NCBI GenBank assembly: GCA_965140355.1
Contig: OZ223194.1
Span: forward strand, 1,488,001 to 1,552,000
Length of the DNA stretch: 64,000 bases
Direction of reading: 5' to 3'
Source: Acetobacterium sp965140355
Lineage (GTDB): Bacteria > Bacillota > Clostridia > Eubacteriales > Eubacteriaceae
Shown here: positions 1 to 8,760 of the stretch, piece after piece
Position numbering within the stretch: position 1 is the stretch's first letter
Layout: every line of letters begins with the position of its first letter
Notes under the pieces: generated by a model
Told to the model about the DNA's origin: nothing
The model's input: the letters and a program-made list of their open reading frames with translations, nothing else
The model's database searches: none
Made by a program: the position numbers and the translations under genes

Positions 1-153
1 TATGTGTCCTTTCAATCGAATTAGAAAACATCAAATTTTGTCCATTTGATGGTAATATTTTATCACAATACCGTAATTTTGATAGGACATCTTTTTAAAC
101 TAAGTAAATTCTTTTTAACAATTACATGCAAAGTGTAACGCAATTATTATAAA
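1..153. other. AT-rich non-coding edge
   Basis: No convincing gene is seen. The stretch lies downstream of the minus-strand membrane protein gene that ends at 154. No clear terminator hairpin with a T-tract was recognised for that gene. Confidence 0.4.
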
Positions 154-996
154 TCAGAAACTTTTGTTTTTATATAGCGACCAGTATAAGTTTATTTTAC
201 CGCCCAGGTTTAGAATGACACAAATAAAATAGATTGCCACTAACAAAGCAAAAAGCCCGCCGAGATTTCCGTATAGGGTGCTATATTTATTAGAATGGTT
301 AATAAACCAGGTGAAAATCCGAAAAGCCACATTAAGTCCCAGCGTGGCAAAAATGGCACCGGGAAGGCCGTCTGAAAATTTTAAAGGCTGGGCCGGGGCC
401 ATCACATAAATCATGTTAAAAATAAAGGTTGAGACAACCAGGGCGAAAATAACGGCAAAAAGACTAAGTAAAGGATAATAATAATTATATAGCCCAATTT
501 TTTCAAAAATAACAGCACCAAGATCAGCACTGAAAATATAAGCAACGGCAATTAGCAGAATCGCCAGCGCAAAAAGAATGGTGAATAAAAATGAAAACAA
601 CCAAATTTGATAGATTTTTCGAGTTTCTTCTTTACCATAGGTTTGGTTGAGGCCAACCATGGTGGCGCGGGCCGCTAAAGTTGAAAATAGAAAACTAACT
701 AAAATCAGACTAAAATTGGAATTGGTCGTTTGACTGGTGATGGTGTTGAGCAAGCCGGTTACATAATCGTAAGATAGGTTTGGCAAAAAAACGTTCAAAA
801 TTTCATACAGATAATTCTCAAACGGTTTGACAATATTGCCAACAAAGGAGATCAAAAAAAGTAAAAAGGGAAAAAAAGCTAACAACAAATAAAAAGACAT
901 TTGGGTGCAAATTCCCGAGAAGTCGGTTTCTTCAAAATCATCCATCAGAAAAAAAATCAGTTTAATCAGTTTTAAATTTAAAATCCGCTCAATCAT
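154..996 (-). CDS. YihY/BrkB (UPF0761) family membrane protein, copy B
   Basis: This 280-residue protein has about six hydrophobic segments spread over most of its length, the layout of the YihY/UPF0761 (once called BrkB) inner-membrane family. The molecular function of that family is not firmly established. Conserved-looking patches include QMSFYLLLAFFPFLLF near residues 32-47 and MAPAQPLKFSDGLPGA near residues 199-214. Its start overlaps the end of the upstream paralogue by 8 bp, so the two are translationally coupled. The two proteins are clearly related to each other, which suggests an old tandem duplication and possibly a heteromeric complex. Transport or envelope roles are only inferred from the membrane location. 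Confidence 0.85.
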   Translation of the reverse strand: MIERILNLKLIKLIFFLMDDFEETDFSGICTQMSFYLLLAFFPFLLFLISFVGNIVKPFENYLYEILNVFLPNLSYDYVTGLLNTITSQTTNSNFSLILVSFLFSTLAARATMVGLNQTYGKEETRKIYQIWLFSFLFTILFALAILLIAVAYIFSADLGAVIFEKIGLYNYYYPLLSLFAVIFALVVSTFIFNMIYVMAPAQPLKFSDGLPGAIFATLGLNVAFRIFTWFINHSNKYSTLYGNLGGLFALLVAIYFICVILNLGGKINLYWSLYKNKSF

Positions 997-1837
997 TTTG
1001 TTTAGACCTTTCTTTTAAGGCAGCGCTTTGGCTGGCATAAAGATTAACCACACCACCCAGCGTCAGCGTGAAACAAATAATATAAACCAGTATAAACAAA
1101 GAAAACGGCCCTTGCAGATTAAAGAAAAAGGTGCTGAAATCAATCGCGGAGTTGGCAAAAAGGGCATAAAGAGCAATAATACCAAGCCAGCCGAGACTGA
1201 CAAAAAAGCCCCCCGGTAAGGCTTCAAAAAAGCCCAGATGGCGCTTGGGAGCAAACATATAGATCAGCGTAAAAATCAGGGTGGGAACGATAATAATATA
1301 GATTAAACTAAATAAATCAATAAAAAGTGTAAATAAATTAGAAAGATTCAGCGTTGTAAAAATAAAAGCAAGTAGTTTCTGACCAAAAAGATAGAAAAAA
1401 AGAGTAAAAAGAATGATCAGCAGAAACAACACCAGATAAAGAATCGATTGAAGCCAAAGGGCAACGGTACCACGGGTTTCTTCCTGGCCAAAGATCCGAT
1501 TAAGTGATTTAATCAGGGAGTGCATGGCAGAAACGGAGATATATAAAGTGAAAAAACCGATCATCAGATTAGTTCCGGAAGAAAACGTTAAGGTGCTGGC
1601 GTTTTCCATGGCAAATTGAACATAGTTCATAATTGATTTTGGTAAAATCGCGGTCAGTACCATCACCAGGGTTTGGTCGATGCCAATTGAAAACCAATTG
1701 ATAAAATTATAGAGCAGCATCAAAAAAGGAATAAAAGCCGACAGCGTACGATAGGACATCTGGGCGGAAAGATTGATGATATTATTTTTTTTCCCTTGAA
1801 CAAATAAAAAGCGGCTGAAGCATTTTAAAAAATTCAT
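989..1837 (-). CDS. YihY/BrkB (UPF0761) family membrane protein, copy A
   Basis: This 282-residue multi-pass membrane protein is the upstream paralogue of the gene at 154-996. It shares the family patch QMSYRTLSAFIPFLML near residues 26-41 and the later MFAPKRHLGFFEALPGG patch. A longer frame opens at 1855, but the ATG at 1837 is preceded by GGAGGG at the right distance, so that start is preferred. The gene is divergent from the aconitase gene, with about 200 bp between them. Like its partner it has no assigned biochemical activity. The membrane topology is well supported by the sequence and the function is unknown. Confidence 0.83.
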   Translation of the reverse strand: MNFLKCFSRFLFVQGKKNNIINLSAQMSYRTLSAFIPFLMLLYNFINWFSIGIDQTLVMVLTAILPKSIMNYVQFAMENASTLTFSSGTNLMIGFFTLYISVSAMHSLIKSLNRIFGQEETRGTVALWLQSILYLVLFLLIILFTLFFYLFGQKLLAFIFTTLNLSNLFTLFIDLFSLIYIIIVPTLIFTLIYMFAPKRHLGFFEALPGGFFVSLGWLGIIALYALFANSAIDFSTFFFNLQGPFSLFILVYIICFTLTLGGVVNLYASQSAALKERSKQND

Positions 1838-1933
1838 CGTACCCTCCAAATCCACTTAAAACGATTAAACTTAATGAACCTCAGTATAACATAGTTTTTA
1901 ATCAATTTGAAGTGAAAACGAGCAAGCAAAAAA

Positions 1934-1963
1934 TTGGAAAGTTAGTAAAAAAGATGGTATAAT
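1934..1963 (+). promoter_or_regulatory. Candidate sigma-A promoter for aconitase
   Basis: TTGGAA at 1934-1939 and TATAAT at 1958-1963 are separated by 18 bp, about 90 bp before the aconitase ATG. The -10 box is perfect and the -35 box is fair. Confidence 0.5.
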
Positions 1964-2051
1964 ATTTGACAATAGTTTTAAATAAATAAAAAGAATCGCG
2001 AGCACCAGAAAAAAGAACAATATCGTACAGGGAAAGGAAATAGCAAATTAA

Positions 2052-3974
2052 ATGGGAAAAACGTTAACAGAGAAAATTATTGCGGCGCATCTGGTAGTAG
2101 GAGAAATGATCAAGGGGGAAGAAATCGGTATTCGGATCGATCAAACGCTGACCCAGGATTCGACCGGAACCATGGCATATTTACAATTTGAAGCAATGGA
2201 AATCCCGCGGGTCAAAACAAAGAAGTCGCTGGCTTATATTGATCACAATATGTTGCAGGAAGGTCCGGAAAATATGGACGATCACCGCTACATCCAGAGT
2301 GTAGCCAAAAAACATGGGGTTTATTATTCCAAACCGGGGAATGGTATTTGCCATCAGGTTCAGATTGAACGTTTTGGGGTACCGGGTGATACCCTGTTAG
2401 GATCGGATAGCCATACGCCGACTGGCGGCGGGATCGGGATGCTGGCCATTGGGGCTGGCGGTTTGGATGTCGCTGTGGCGATGGCTGGCGATCCTTATTA
2501 TATTACCATGCCCAAAGTGGTCAAGGTTGAACTAACCGGAAAGTTGCGCACCGGCGTATCCTCCAAGGATGTTATTCTGGAAGTCTTACGTCAATGTACC
2601 GTTAAAGGTGGGGTCAATAAGGTCTTTGAATATACCGGTGCAGGGGTCAAAACCCTGACGGTTCCAGAACGCGCAACGATCACCAACATGGGGGCCGAGT
2701 TGGGCGCAACCACCTCCGTATTCCCATCCGATGAAATGACCAAGGTGTTTTTAGAAGCTCAGGGCCGAGGTTCGGATTATATTGAACTGTTTGCCGATGC
2801 TGACGCCGTTTATGATGAAGTGGTTAAGGTTGACATGGATGTGCTAGAACCATTAACCGCCTGTCCCCACAGTCCTGATAAGGTGGTCAAGATTTCCGAG
2901 ATCGAAGGCCTGGTCGTCAATCAGGTGGCAATCGGCAGCTGCACCAACTCCTCTTGGCTGGATCTGATGAAGGTGGCGGCCATTGTTAAAGGAAAAACCG
3001 TGGCGGAAAATGTTTCGTTGGTAATTGCACCGGGATCAAAACAGGTGTTAACGATGTTAGCTGAAAATGGGGCCTTGGCGGATCTGCTTAATGCCGGCGC
3101 GCGAGTTTTAGAATGTGGCTGCGGCCCTTGTATTGGTATGGGTCAGGCACCATCAACGGATGCCGTGTCACTGCGAACCTTCAATCGAAATTTCTTTGGT
3201 CGTTCCGGAACACCATCGGCTGATGTGTATCTGTTAAGTCCGGAAGCAGCGGCGATTTCAGCCCTTGAAGGGGTATTGACTAATCCGCTGGGGAAAATTG
3301 AATTGCCGGAAATCGTGATGCCGGAAAACTTTTTACTTAACGATACGATGGTGATGGCACCGGCGCCGGAAGGTACCCAAGTGGCAGTCATCAAAGGACC
3401 AAATATTAAACCGTTCCCGGCGACCATTCCGCTTAAAGATACGGTTGAAGGTAAAGCTTTGATTGTCGTGGAAGATAATATCACCACCGATCATATCATG
3501 CCTTCCAACGCTAAATTATTGCCTTACCGTTCCAATATTCCTTATTTATCAAATTATTGCCTGGCGCCCTGTGATCCGGAATTTCCTAAGCGGGCATTGG
3601 ATAATGGCGGCGGATTTATTGTCGGTGGTTCAAACTATGGTCAAGGTTCCAGCCGCGAACATGCAGCTTTAGCCCCGGTGTATTTGGGCATTAAAGGGGT
3701 GGCGGTTAAATCCTTTGCCCGGATTCACAAAAACAATCTGATCAATAATGGGATTCTGCCACTGGTATTTGCCAATGAAGCGGATTATGATACGATCGCT
3801 TTAGGTGATGAATTGGTCATTGAAAATGCTTTGGAAGCAGTAAAATCAGGTCAGGCTAACTTGGTGAATAAAACCAAAGGTTTAACTTATGTGATGTTGT
3901 TGGAAGTTTCTGAACGGCAAAAAGAAATGCTGTTGGCCGGTGGGCTAATTAATCTGATTAAATTAAAAAAATAA
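2052..3974 (+). CDS. acnA: Aconitate hydratase
   Basis: The enzyme interconverts citrate and isocitrate through cis-aconitate in the cytoplasm. In an anaerobe like this it probably feeds 2-oxoglutarate and glutamate synthesis. At 640 residues it matches the shorter bacterial/mitochondrial-type aconitases rather than the ~900-residue AcnA. The [4Fe-4S] ligands are visible: SCTNSS around residues 296-301 gives the first cysteine, and CGCGPCIGMG around 354-363 gives the other two. The C-terminal swivel domain contains GGSNYGQGSSREHAAL, the substrate-binding signature with its arginine. The gene appears monocistronic, with its own promoter and a downstream terminator. A homoaconitase or isopropylmalate isomerase role is less likely because both halves are fused in the aconitase order. 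Confidence 0.95.
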   Translation: MGKTLTEKIIAAHLVVGEMIKGEEIGIRIDQTLTQDSTGTMAYLQFEAMEIPRVKTKKSLAYIDHNMLQEGPENMDDHRYIQSVAKKHGVYYSKPGNGICHQVQIERFGVPGDTLLGSDSHTPTGGGIGMLAIGAGGLDVAVAMAGDPYYITMPKVVKVELTGKLRTGVSSKDVILEVLRQCTVKGGVNKVFEYTGAGVKTLTVPERATITNMGAELGATTSVFPSDEMTKVFLEAQGRGSDYIELFADADAVYDEVVKVDMDVLEPLTACPHSPDKVVKISEIEGLVVNQVAIGSCTNSSWLDLMKVAAIVKGKTVAENVSLVIAPGSKQVLTMLAENGALADLLNAGARVLECGCGPCIGMGQAPSTDAVSLRTFNRNFFGRSGTPSADVYLLSPEAAAISALEGVLTNPLGKIELPEIVMPENFLLNDTMVMAPAPEGTQVAVIKGPNIKPFPATIPLKDTVEGKALIVVEDNITTDHIMPSNAKLLPYRSNIPYLSNYCLAPCDPEFPKRALDNGGGFIVGGSNYGQGSSREHAALAPVYLGIKGVAVKSFARIHKNNLINNGILPLVFANEADYDTIALGDELVIENALEAVKSGQANLVNKTKGLTYVMLLEVSERQKEMLLAGGLINLIKLKK

Positions 3975-3992
3975 CCAAGTTAAGCTAATAAA

Positions 3993-4032
3993 GCGCCAAT
4001 TTTAGGGTAAATATCCATAAATTGGCGTTTTT
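3993..4032 (+). terminator. Rho-independent terminator after aconitase
   Basis: The inverted repeat GCGCCAATTT / AAATTGGCGT (arms near 3993-4003 and 4019-4028) is followed by a short T-rich run. It lies immediately after the aconitase stop codon. Confidence 0.7.
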
Positions 4033-4099
4033 AAATATTCTACGAGTTCTGACGGTAATTCTGATCGAGTTACTGAATATAAAAAAAGTGGAGGGCAAA

Positions 4100-4780
4100 A
4101 TGAAATACGAGATTAAGGGTGAGAATCTGCCGGTGGTTATTGTGACGCTGGAAAATGGCGAGGCGATATTTACGGAATCCGGGGGGATGTCCTGGATGTC
4201 AGAAAATATTAAAATGGAAACCAATACCAAAGGCGGTCTGATTAAAGGGCTAAGACGATCATTATCGGGGGATTCATTGTTTATGACCACGTATACGGCC
4301 GAAAGAGAAAATTCTCAAATCGCTTTCTGTTCGAGTTTCCCCGGCGAAATCAAGGCCATTACCTTACAGGCGGGACAATCGATTATTTGCCAGAAACGCA
4401 GCTTTTTAGCCGGCTCAGCGACGTTGGATGTGGATATGTATTTTAAAAAGAATATTGGCGTGGGCTTTTTTGGCGGCGAAGGTTTTATTCTTCAAAGAAT
4501 TTCGGGACCGGGGACGGTTTTTGTAGAAATGGATGGCGCGCTGATGGAATACGATCTGGCCCCAGGACAAGTAATGAAGGTTGACCAGGGTCATATTGGG
4601 ATGTTTGAAGAATCGGTGAGCTTTGATATTCAGGCTGTCAAAGGGATGAAAAATATCTTTTTAAGTGGCGAAGGATTATTTCTGGCGACCTTGAAAGGGC
4701 CAGGTAAAGCCTGGCTGCAAACCATGCCGCTGAGCAATCTGGTGCAACTGATTTCGGCCAGTCTGCCACCCAAAAGTTAA
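4100..4780 (+). CDS. TIGR00266 / AIM24 family protein
   Basis: This 226-residue soluble beta-rich protein belongs to the TIGR00266 (AIM24-like) family. Typical repeats are visible, such as GEAIFTESGGMSWMS near residues 16-30 and GEGFILQRISGPGTVF in the second half. The biochemical role of the family is unknown. The reading frame is open from 4022, but the ATG at 4100 follows a good GGAGGG ribosome site and starts exactly at the family N-terminus (MKYEIKG), so the upstream 26 codons are not taken as coding. The gene stands alone between two terminators. Confidence 0.85.
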   Translation: MKYEIKGENLPVVIVTLENGEAIFTESGGMSWMSENIKMETNTKGGLIKGLRRSLSGDSLFMTTYTAERENSQIAFCSSFPGEIKAITLQAGQSIICQKRSFLAGSATLDVDMYFKKNIGVGFFGGEGFILQRISGPGTVFVEMDGALMEYDLAPGQVMKVDQGHIGMFEESVSFDIQAVKGMKNIFLSGEGLFLATLKGPGKAWLQTMPLSNLVQLISASLPPKS

Positions 4781-4817
4781 GCATTGAAACGGATGTTTTA
4801 GGATAAATAGCATCAGC

Positions 4818-4855
4818 GCACCTTATCGATGAGGACTTAATCGGTAAGGTGCTTA
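4818..4855. terminator. Terminator between convergent genes
   Basis: Arms GCACCTTATCGAT (4818-4830) and ATCGGTAAGGTGC (4840-4852) pair with one wobble. The hairpin sits between the convergent TIGR00266 and DegV genes and may serve both. Confidence 0.7.
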
Positions 4856-4865
4856 TTATTAAGAT

Positions 4866-5753
4866 TTAAGGCATCACATTGACATAATTTTCGGGAAGTT
4901 TGTCAAAAAACATAATCCCCAGACAATTGGTGCCAATATGAACAGTCAGCGTGGAGCCGGCTTTTTCAGGCAGTAAAAAGTTTTTAATGCCCAGTTCTTT
5001 TTCAAAATATTTTTTGGCTTTATCCTGAAGCTCGGGGGCGGTACTTTGGATCATGCCAAGGATCTGTTCTTTGTTGCCCATTTTTTCTTCAACAATCGCG
5101 AAAAGCGTTTTTAAAGCTTTTTTCTGCCCGCGGATTTTTTCATAAACGAGGATTTCCCCGTCTTTAAAATATAAGATCGGGACGATCTTTAGCATATCGC
5201 CAATCATCGCCGCATTACGGCTGATCCGACCGCCTTGAGCCAACCACTTAATATCGCCGACTAAAAAAAAGATCTGGGCGTGTTGAGCCAGAAAGGTCAT
5301 CGTTGTGACAATTTCTTCATACGGACGGTTTAGCTTGTCGAGCTTCAGCCCCTGATAAAGAATCAGCGCGGAGCCGGTAGTGGCTGAAAGCGAATCAACG
5401 ATGGCCACTTTTCGTTCGGGATATTTCGCCAATAAATCTTTCGCCAGCAATCTGGCAGTTTGGTAGGTACCGGAAAGTTTTGAAGAAAGCACTAAGTAAA
5501 TAACATCATCGCCATTTTTAAGGTGTTTTTCAATGGTATTGCTAATATCCATCGGTTGAATTTGGGCCGTTTTAGGAAAGTGTTTGTTGTGGTGATTGAC
5601 AAAGTCAACGACCATTTCAGGAGTGATATCAATGCCATCAAAAAAGGTTTTAGTATCAAGCGTTACGGGAAAGGGTAATATATCAAAATCATAACGATTC
5701 AGGATATCGTTGTTGGTATCACACATGGAATCCACAATAAATTTTATAGCCAT
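4866..5753 (-). CDS. DegV family fatty-acid-binding protein
   Basis: DegV proteins bind a long-chain fatty acid and, in Gram-positive bacteria, act as FakB-type partners that present it to a fatty-acid kinase. This 295-residue protein has the family N-terminus with DSMCDTNND near residues 8-16. It also has the lipid-contacting SSKLSGTYQTA loop near residues 89-99 and GGRISRNAA around 170-178. Its length is normal for the family. No kinase (FakA) gene lies nearby, so the partner must be elsewhere. The gene is divergent from tex and has a clear AAGGAG ribosome site. The exact ligand cannot be inferred. Confidence 0.9.
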   Translation of the reverse strand: MAIKFIVDSMCDTNNDILNRYDFDILPFPVTLDTKTFFDGIDITPEMVVDFVNHHNKHFPKTAQIQPMDISNTIEKHLKNGDDVIYLVLSSKLSGTYQTARLLAKDLLAKYPERKVAIVDSLSATTGSALILYQGLKLDKLNRPYEEIVTTMTFLAQHAQIFFLVGDIKWLAQGGRISRNAAMIGDMLKIVPILYFKDGEILVYEKIRGQKKALKTLFAIVEEKMGNKEQILGMIQSTAPELQDKAKKYFEKELGIKNFLLPEKAGSTLTVHIGTNCLGIMFFDKLPENYVNVMP

Positions 5754-5935
5754 TAAGGGGATGCTCCTTTTCGTTTAGTACGGGATATTTTATCATGAAC
5801 TTATTGGTTTGACAATCATCCAACCGTTATTAAGGTAAACTAAGCTTGGATTTACGGATGATATTTGTGATTGTATCAAAAAAATGTTAAACTAATCTGT
5901 AAAATAAAAATAATCGTGATCAATGAAAGTAAGAA

Positions 5936-8089
5936 ATGGAGAATCTTGTGGAACCGATAATTAATCAACTAGCCAAGGAGTTTTCAATACGCCCTCAACA
6001 GGTGGAAGATACCCTTAATTTAATCGATGGTGGAAATACGATCCCTTTTATCGCGCGTTATCGAAAAGAGGTAACCGGGAATTTAAGTGATGCTTTATTA
6101 AGAGATTTGGATGTGCGTTTAACATATTTAAGAAAATTAGAAAAAAGAAAAGAAGAGGTCACCGGAAGCATTGCGGAACAAGGTAAATTGACATCGGAGC
6201 TTCAAGCGGCGATTGCTCAAAGCCTGACTTTGCAGGAAGTGGAAGACCACTATTTACCATATAAACAAAAGAAAAAAACCCGTGCTTCAGTTGCTCGGGA
6301 AAAAGGTTTGGAACCGCTGGCGCTGCAGATTCTTGAACAAAAACTCAGCGAAGCCGAACTGGATCAAGAAGCGCTTAAGTATCTTGATGCTGAAAAAGAA
6401 ATTGCGACGGTCGAAAAAGCGCTCCAGTTAGCGATGGATATTATCGCCGAAATTATTTCCGATAATGGAACCTATCGAGCCGTTATTCGCAAAAGCACCT
6501 ATGATAAAGGTCAGATTAAAGCGTCCGTAGTGAAGGGTAAAGAAGGGGAAAATCCTGAACTGGAAATGTATTTTGATCACAGTGAAACTATTAAAGGGAT
6601 TAAAGATCATCGAATTTTGGCACTTAACCGGGGCGAAAAGAAAAAAGCTCTGACAGTTAAAATCGTGGCTCCGACAGAAGAAATTGAAAGTTATTTAAAA
6701 AAGGAATTATTAACAGAGCACCCGTCAAAATATTTATTAAACGCGCTGGCAGATAGCTACACACGATTAATTGCGCCGGCGATTGAACGGGAAATCAGAA
6801 CGGCACTAAAGGAACGGGCCGAAGAAGGGGCGATTAAAATGTTTGCCTTAAATCTCAAAAAACTGTTGCTTCAACCGCCCTTTAAAGAAAAGGTGACGAT
6901 GGGGTTTGACCCGGCTTTTAGAACCGGTTGTAAAATTGCTGTTTTGGACAAAGTGGGAAAACTGTTAGATTATACTACGATCTATCCAACCTTCGGCAAG
7001 GGCCAGGCCGAAAAAGCGGAAAAAGAGTTCATCGAATTAATTGAACGATATCAGATTGATATCATTGCCATTGGAAATGGGACGGCATCGCGAGAATCGG
7101 AACAATTTGTAGCCGAAACGATTAAAAAAACGGCCGTGCCGGTTCAATATATTGTGGTTAATGAAGCGGGGGCTTCGGTTTATTCGGCCTCGGAACTGGG
7201 AACCGAAGAATATCCGGATATTAATGTCTCTATTCGTGGCGCTATTTCAATTGGGGGACGACTTCAGGACCCACTTTCGGAACTGGTTAAAATTGATCCC
7301 AAACATATTGGGGTTGGTCAGTATCAACACGATGTTAATCAAAAAGAACTGGAACGGGTTCTTGAAGCGACGGTAGAAGATGCCGTTAACAATGTTGGGG
7401 TAAATGTCAACCGGGCATCAGTGGCGTTGTTAAAATATGTCGCCGGGGTTAATAAAACTATTGCCAATAATATTATGGATTACCGCAACAGTGTTGGGCC
7501 GCTTAAAAACCGTAAAGAATTAATGAAAGTAAAAGGTTTGGGAGCTAAAGCGTATGAACAGTGTGCCGGATTTTTACGGATTGATGATGGCGATAATATT
7601 CTTGATAATACCGGAGTTCATCCGGAAGCTTATAAAAGTGTCGAAAAATTGTTAAAACTTAAAGGTATTCAGAAAGAAAAACTGGGCACTAAAGAGCAAC
7701 TGAATTTATTTAACGAAATGAACTATTCAGAATTGGCGCAACAATTGGAAATTGGTATTCCCACACTTTATGATATCATTAAAGAATTAAAAAAACCGGG
7801 CCGCGATCCCCGGGAAAATGCTCCTAAACCGCATTTGCGATCGGATGTTTTGTCAATAAGTGATCTGGAAGTAGGGATGGAACTTATCGGTACGGTTCGA
7901 AATGTCATCGATTTTGGCGCTTTTGTGGATATTGGCGTCCATCAGGATGGCCTGGTTCATATTTCTCAGATAACGGATCGTTACATTAAGCATCCATCGG
8001 AAGCGGTTTCTCTCGGTGATGTGGTAACGGTTAAGGTATTGTCGGTTGATGTAAAACGAAAACGGATTAGTTTAACTATGATTGTTTAA
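5936..8089 (+). CDS. tex: Tex-like RNA-binding transcription accessory protein
   Basis: Tex is a conserved cytoplasmic nucleic-acid-binding protein related to the eukaryotic elongation factor Spt6. This 717-residue copy shows the usual order: an N-terminal helical Tex domain; a YqgF/RuvX-like domain starting near residue 320 (TMGFDPAFRTGCKIAVLD); helix-hairpin-helix motifs near 495-560; and a C-terminal S1 RNA-binding domain (GTVRNVIDFGAFVDIG from about 651). The length is normal. The ribosome site before the ATG at 5936 is weak, and a GTG four codons later is an alternative start. The gene is followed after about 100 bp by carD. Confidence 0.95.
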   Translation: MENLVEPIINQLAKEFSIRPQQVEDTLNLIDGGNTIPFIARYRKEVTGNLSDALLRDLDVRLTYLRKLEKRKEEVTGSIAEQGKLTSELQAAIAQSLTLQEVEDHYLPYKQKKKTRASVAREKGLEPLALQILEQKLSEAELDQEALKYLDAEKEIATVEKALQLAMDIIAEIISDNGTYRAVIRKSTYDKGQIKASVVKGKEGENPELEMYFDHSETIKGIKDHRILALNRGEKKKALTVKIVAPTEEIESYLKKELLTEHPSKYLLNALADSYTRLIAPAIEREIRTALKERAEEGAIKMFALNLKKLLLQPPFKEKVTMGFDPAFRTGCKIAVLDKVGKLLDYTTIYPTFGKGQAEKAEKEFIELIERYQIDIIAIGNGTASRESEQFVAETIKKTAVPVQYIVVNEAGASVYSASELGTEEYPDINVSIRGAISIGGRLQDPLSELVKIDPKHIGVGQYQHDVNQKELERVLEATVEDAVNNVGVNVNRASVALLKYVAGVNKTIANNIMDYRNSVGPLKNRKELMKVKGLGAKAYEQCAGFLRIDDGDNILDNTGVHPEAYKSVEKLLKLKGIQKEKLGTKEQLNLFNEMNYSELAQQLEIGIPTLYDIIKELKKPGRDPRENAPKPHLRSDVLSISDLEVGMELIGTVRNVIDFGAFVDIGVHQDGLVHISQITDRYIKHPSEAVSLGDVVTVKVLSVDVKRKRISLTMIV

Positions 8090-8189
8090 ATAAATATTGA
8101 CAGAGGGGTAAGTTTTTTATAAAATAAAAGACTTATTCCTTTTTTATATGTTATAATAGAAAGAGAATCGATGATAGGAGTGATTGATA

Positions 8190-8675
8190 ATGTATAAAAT
8201 TGGGGATAAAATTGTTTATCCAATGCACGGAGCAGGTATCATTGAAGCTATTGAAGAACGAGAAATATTCGAAGAAATAAAACCTTATTACATTATGCAG
8301 ATCGTATCTGAAGGTTTACAAATTTTGATTCCCGTTGATAAAGTCGATGATATTGGCGTCAGAACCATTGTCACTCAGCCGGTAATTGATGAGATGATTG
8401 AATCGCTCAAATTACCAATGGATGAAATGGAAAAGAACTGGAATCGACGGTATCGGGAACATTTAGAACGGTTAAAAACCGGGGATATTTTTGAAGTAGC
8501 AAAGGTTGTCAAAAATTTAATTTTATTAGATCGTTTAAAAGGTCTTTCAACAGGTGAAAAAAAAATGTTGAATAATGCCAGAAATTTCATTGTCAGTGAG
8601 ATGGTATTGATTCAAAAAAAAGATAAAGAAGAAATATTAGATTTGATTAACAGCTCAGTACATAGCGAGGCGTGA
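8190..8675 (+). CDS. CarD/CdnL-type RNA polymerase-binding regulator
   Basis: This is a 161-residue member of the CarD/CdnL family. These proteins bind the RNA polymerase beta subunit through an N-terminal Tudor-like domain and stabilise open complexes, often at rRNA promoters. The N-terminal signature YKIGDKIVYPMHGAGIIEAIE is present, as is a helical C-terminal DNA-contact domain with the WNRRYREHLERLKTGD segment. A TTG six bases upstream is in frame, but the ATG at 8190 has the better position relative to the GGAG at about 8177. The stop codon lies inside a terminator hairpin. Confidence 0.9.
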   Translation: MYKIGDKIVYPMHGAGIIEAIEEREIFEEIKPYYIMQIVSEGLQILIPVDKVDDIGVRTIVTQPVIDEMIESLKLPMDEMEKNWNRRYREHLERLKTGDIFEVAKVVKNLILLDRLKGLSTGEKKMLNNARNFIVSEMVLIQKKDKEEILDLINSSVHSEA

Positions 8676-8692
8676 ATTTCACGCCTTTTGTT
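8668..8692 (+). terminator. Terminator overlapping the carD stop codon
   Basis: Arms AGGCGTGA (8668-8675) and TCACGCCT (8679-8686) are followed by TTTTGTT. The left arm includes the TGA stop of the CarD gene. Confidence 0.75.
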
Positions 8693-8725
8693 ATGTTTAA
8701 TAGTATAACCTTAAGAATTCGATGC

Positions 8726-8731
8726 TATAAT
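8726..8731 (+). promoter_or_regulatory. Candidate -10 box for the PIN/TRAM gene
   Basis: A TATAAT hexamer lies about 30 bp before the ATG of the next gene, just after the carD terminator. No good -35 box was seen. Confidence 0.35.
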
Positions 8732-8760
8732 TCGATCATACTATGTAAAAGGAGGTGAAA

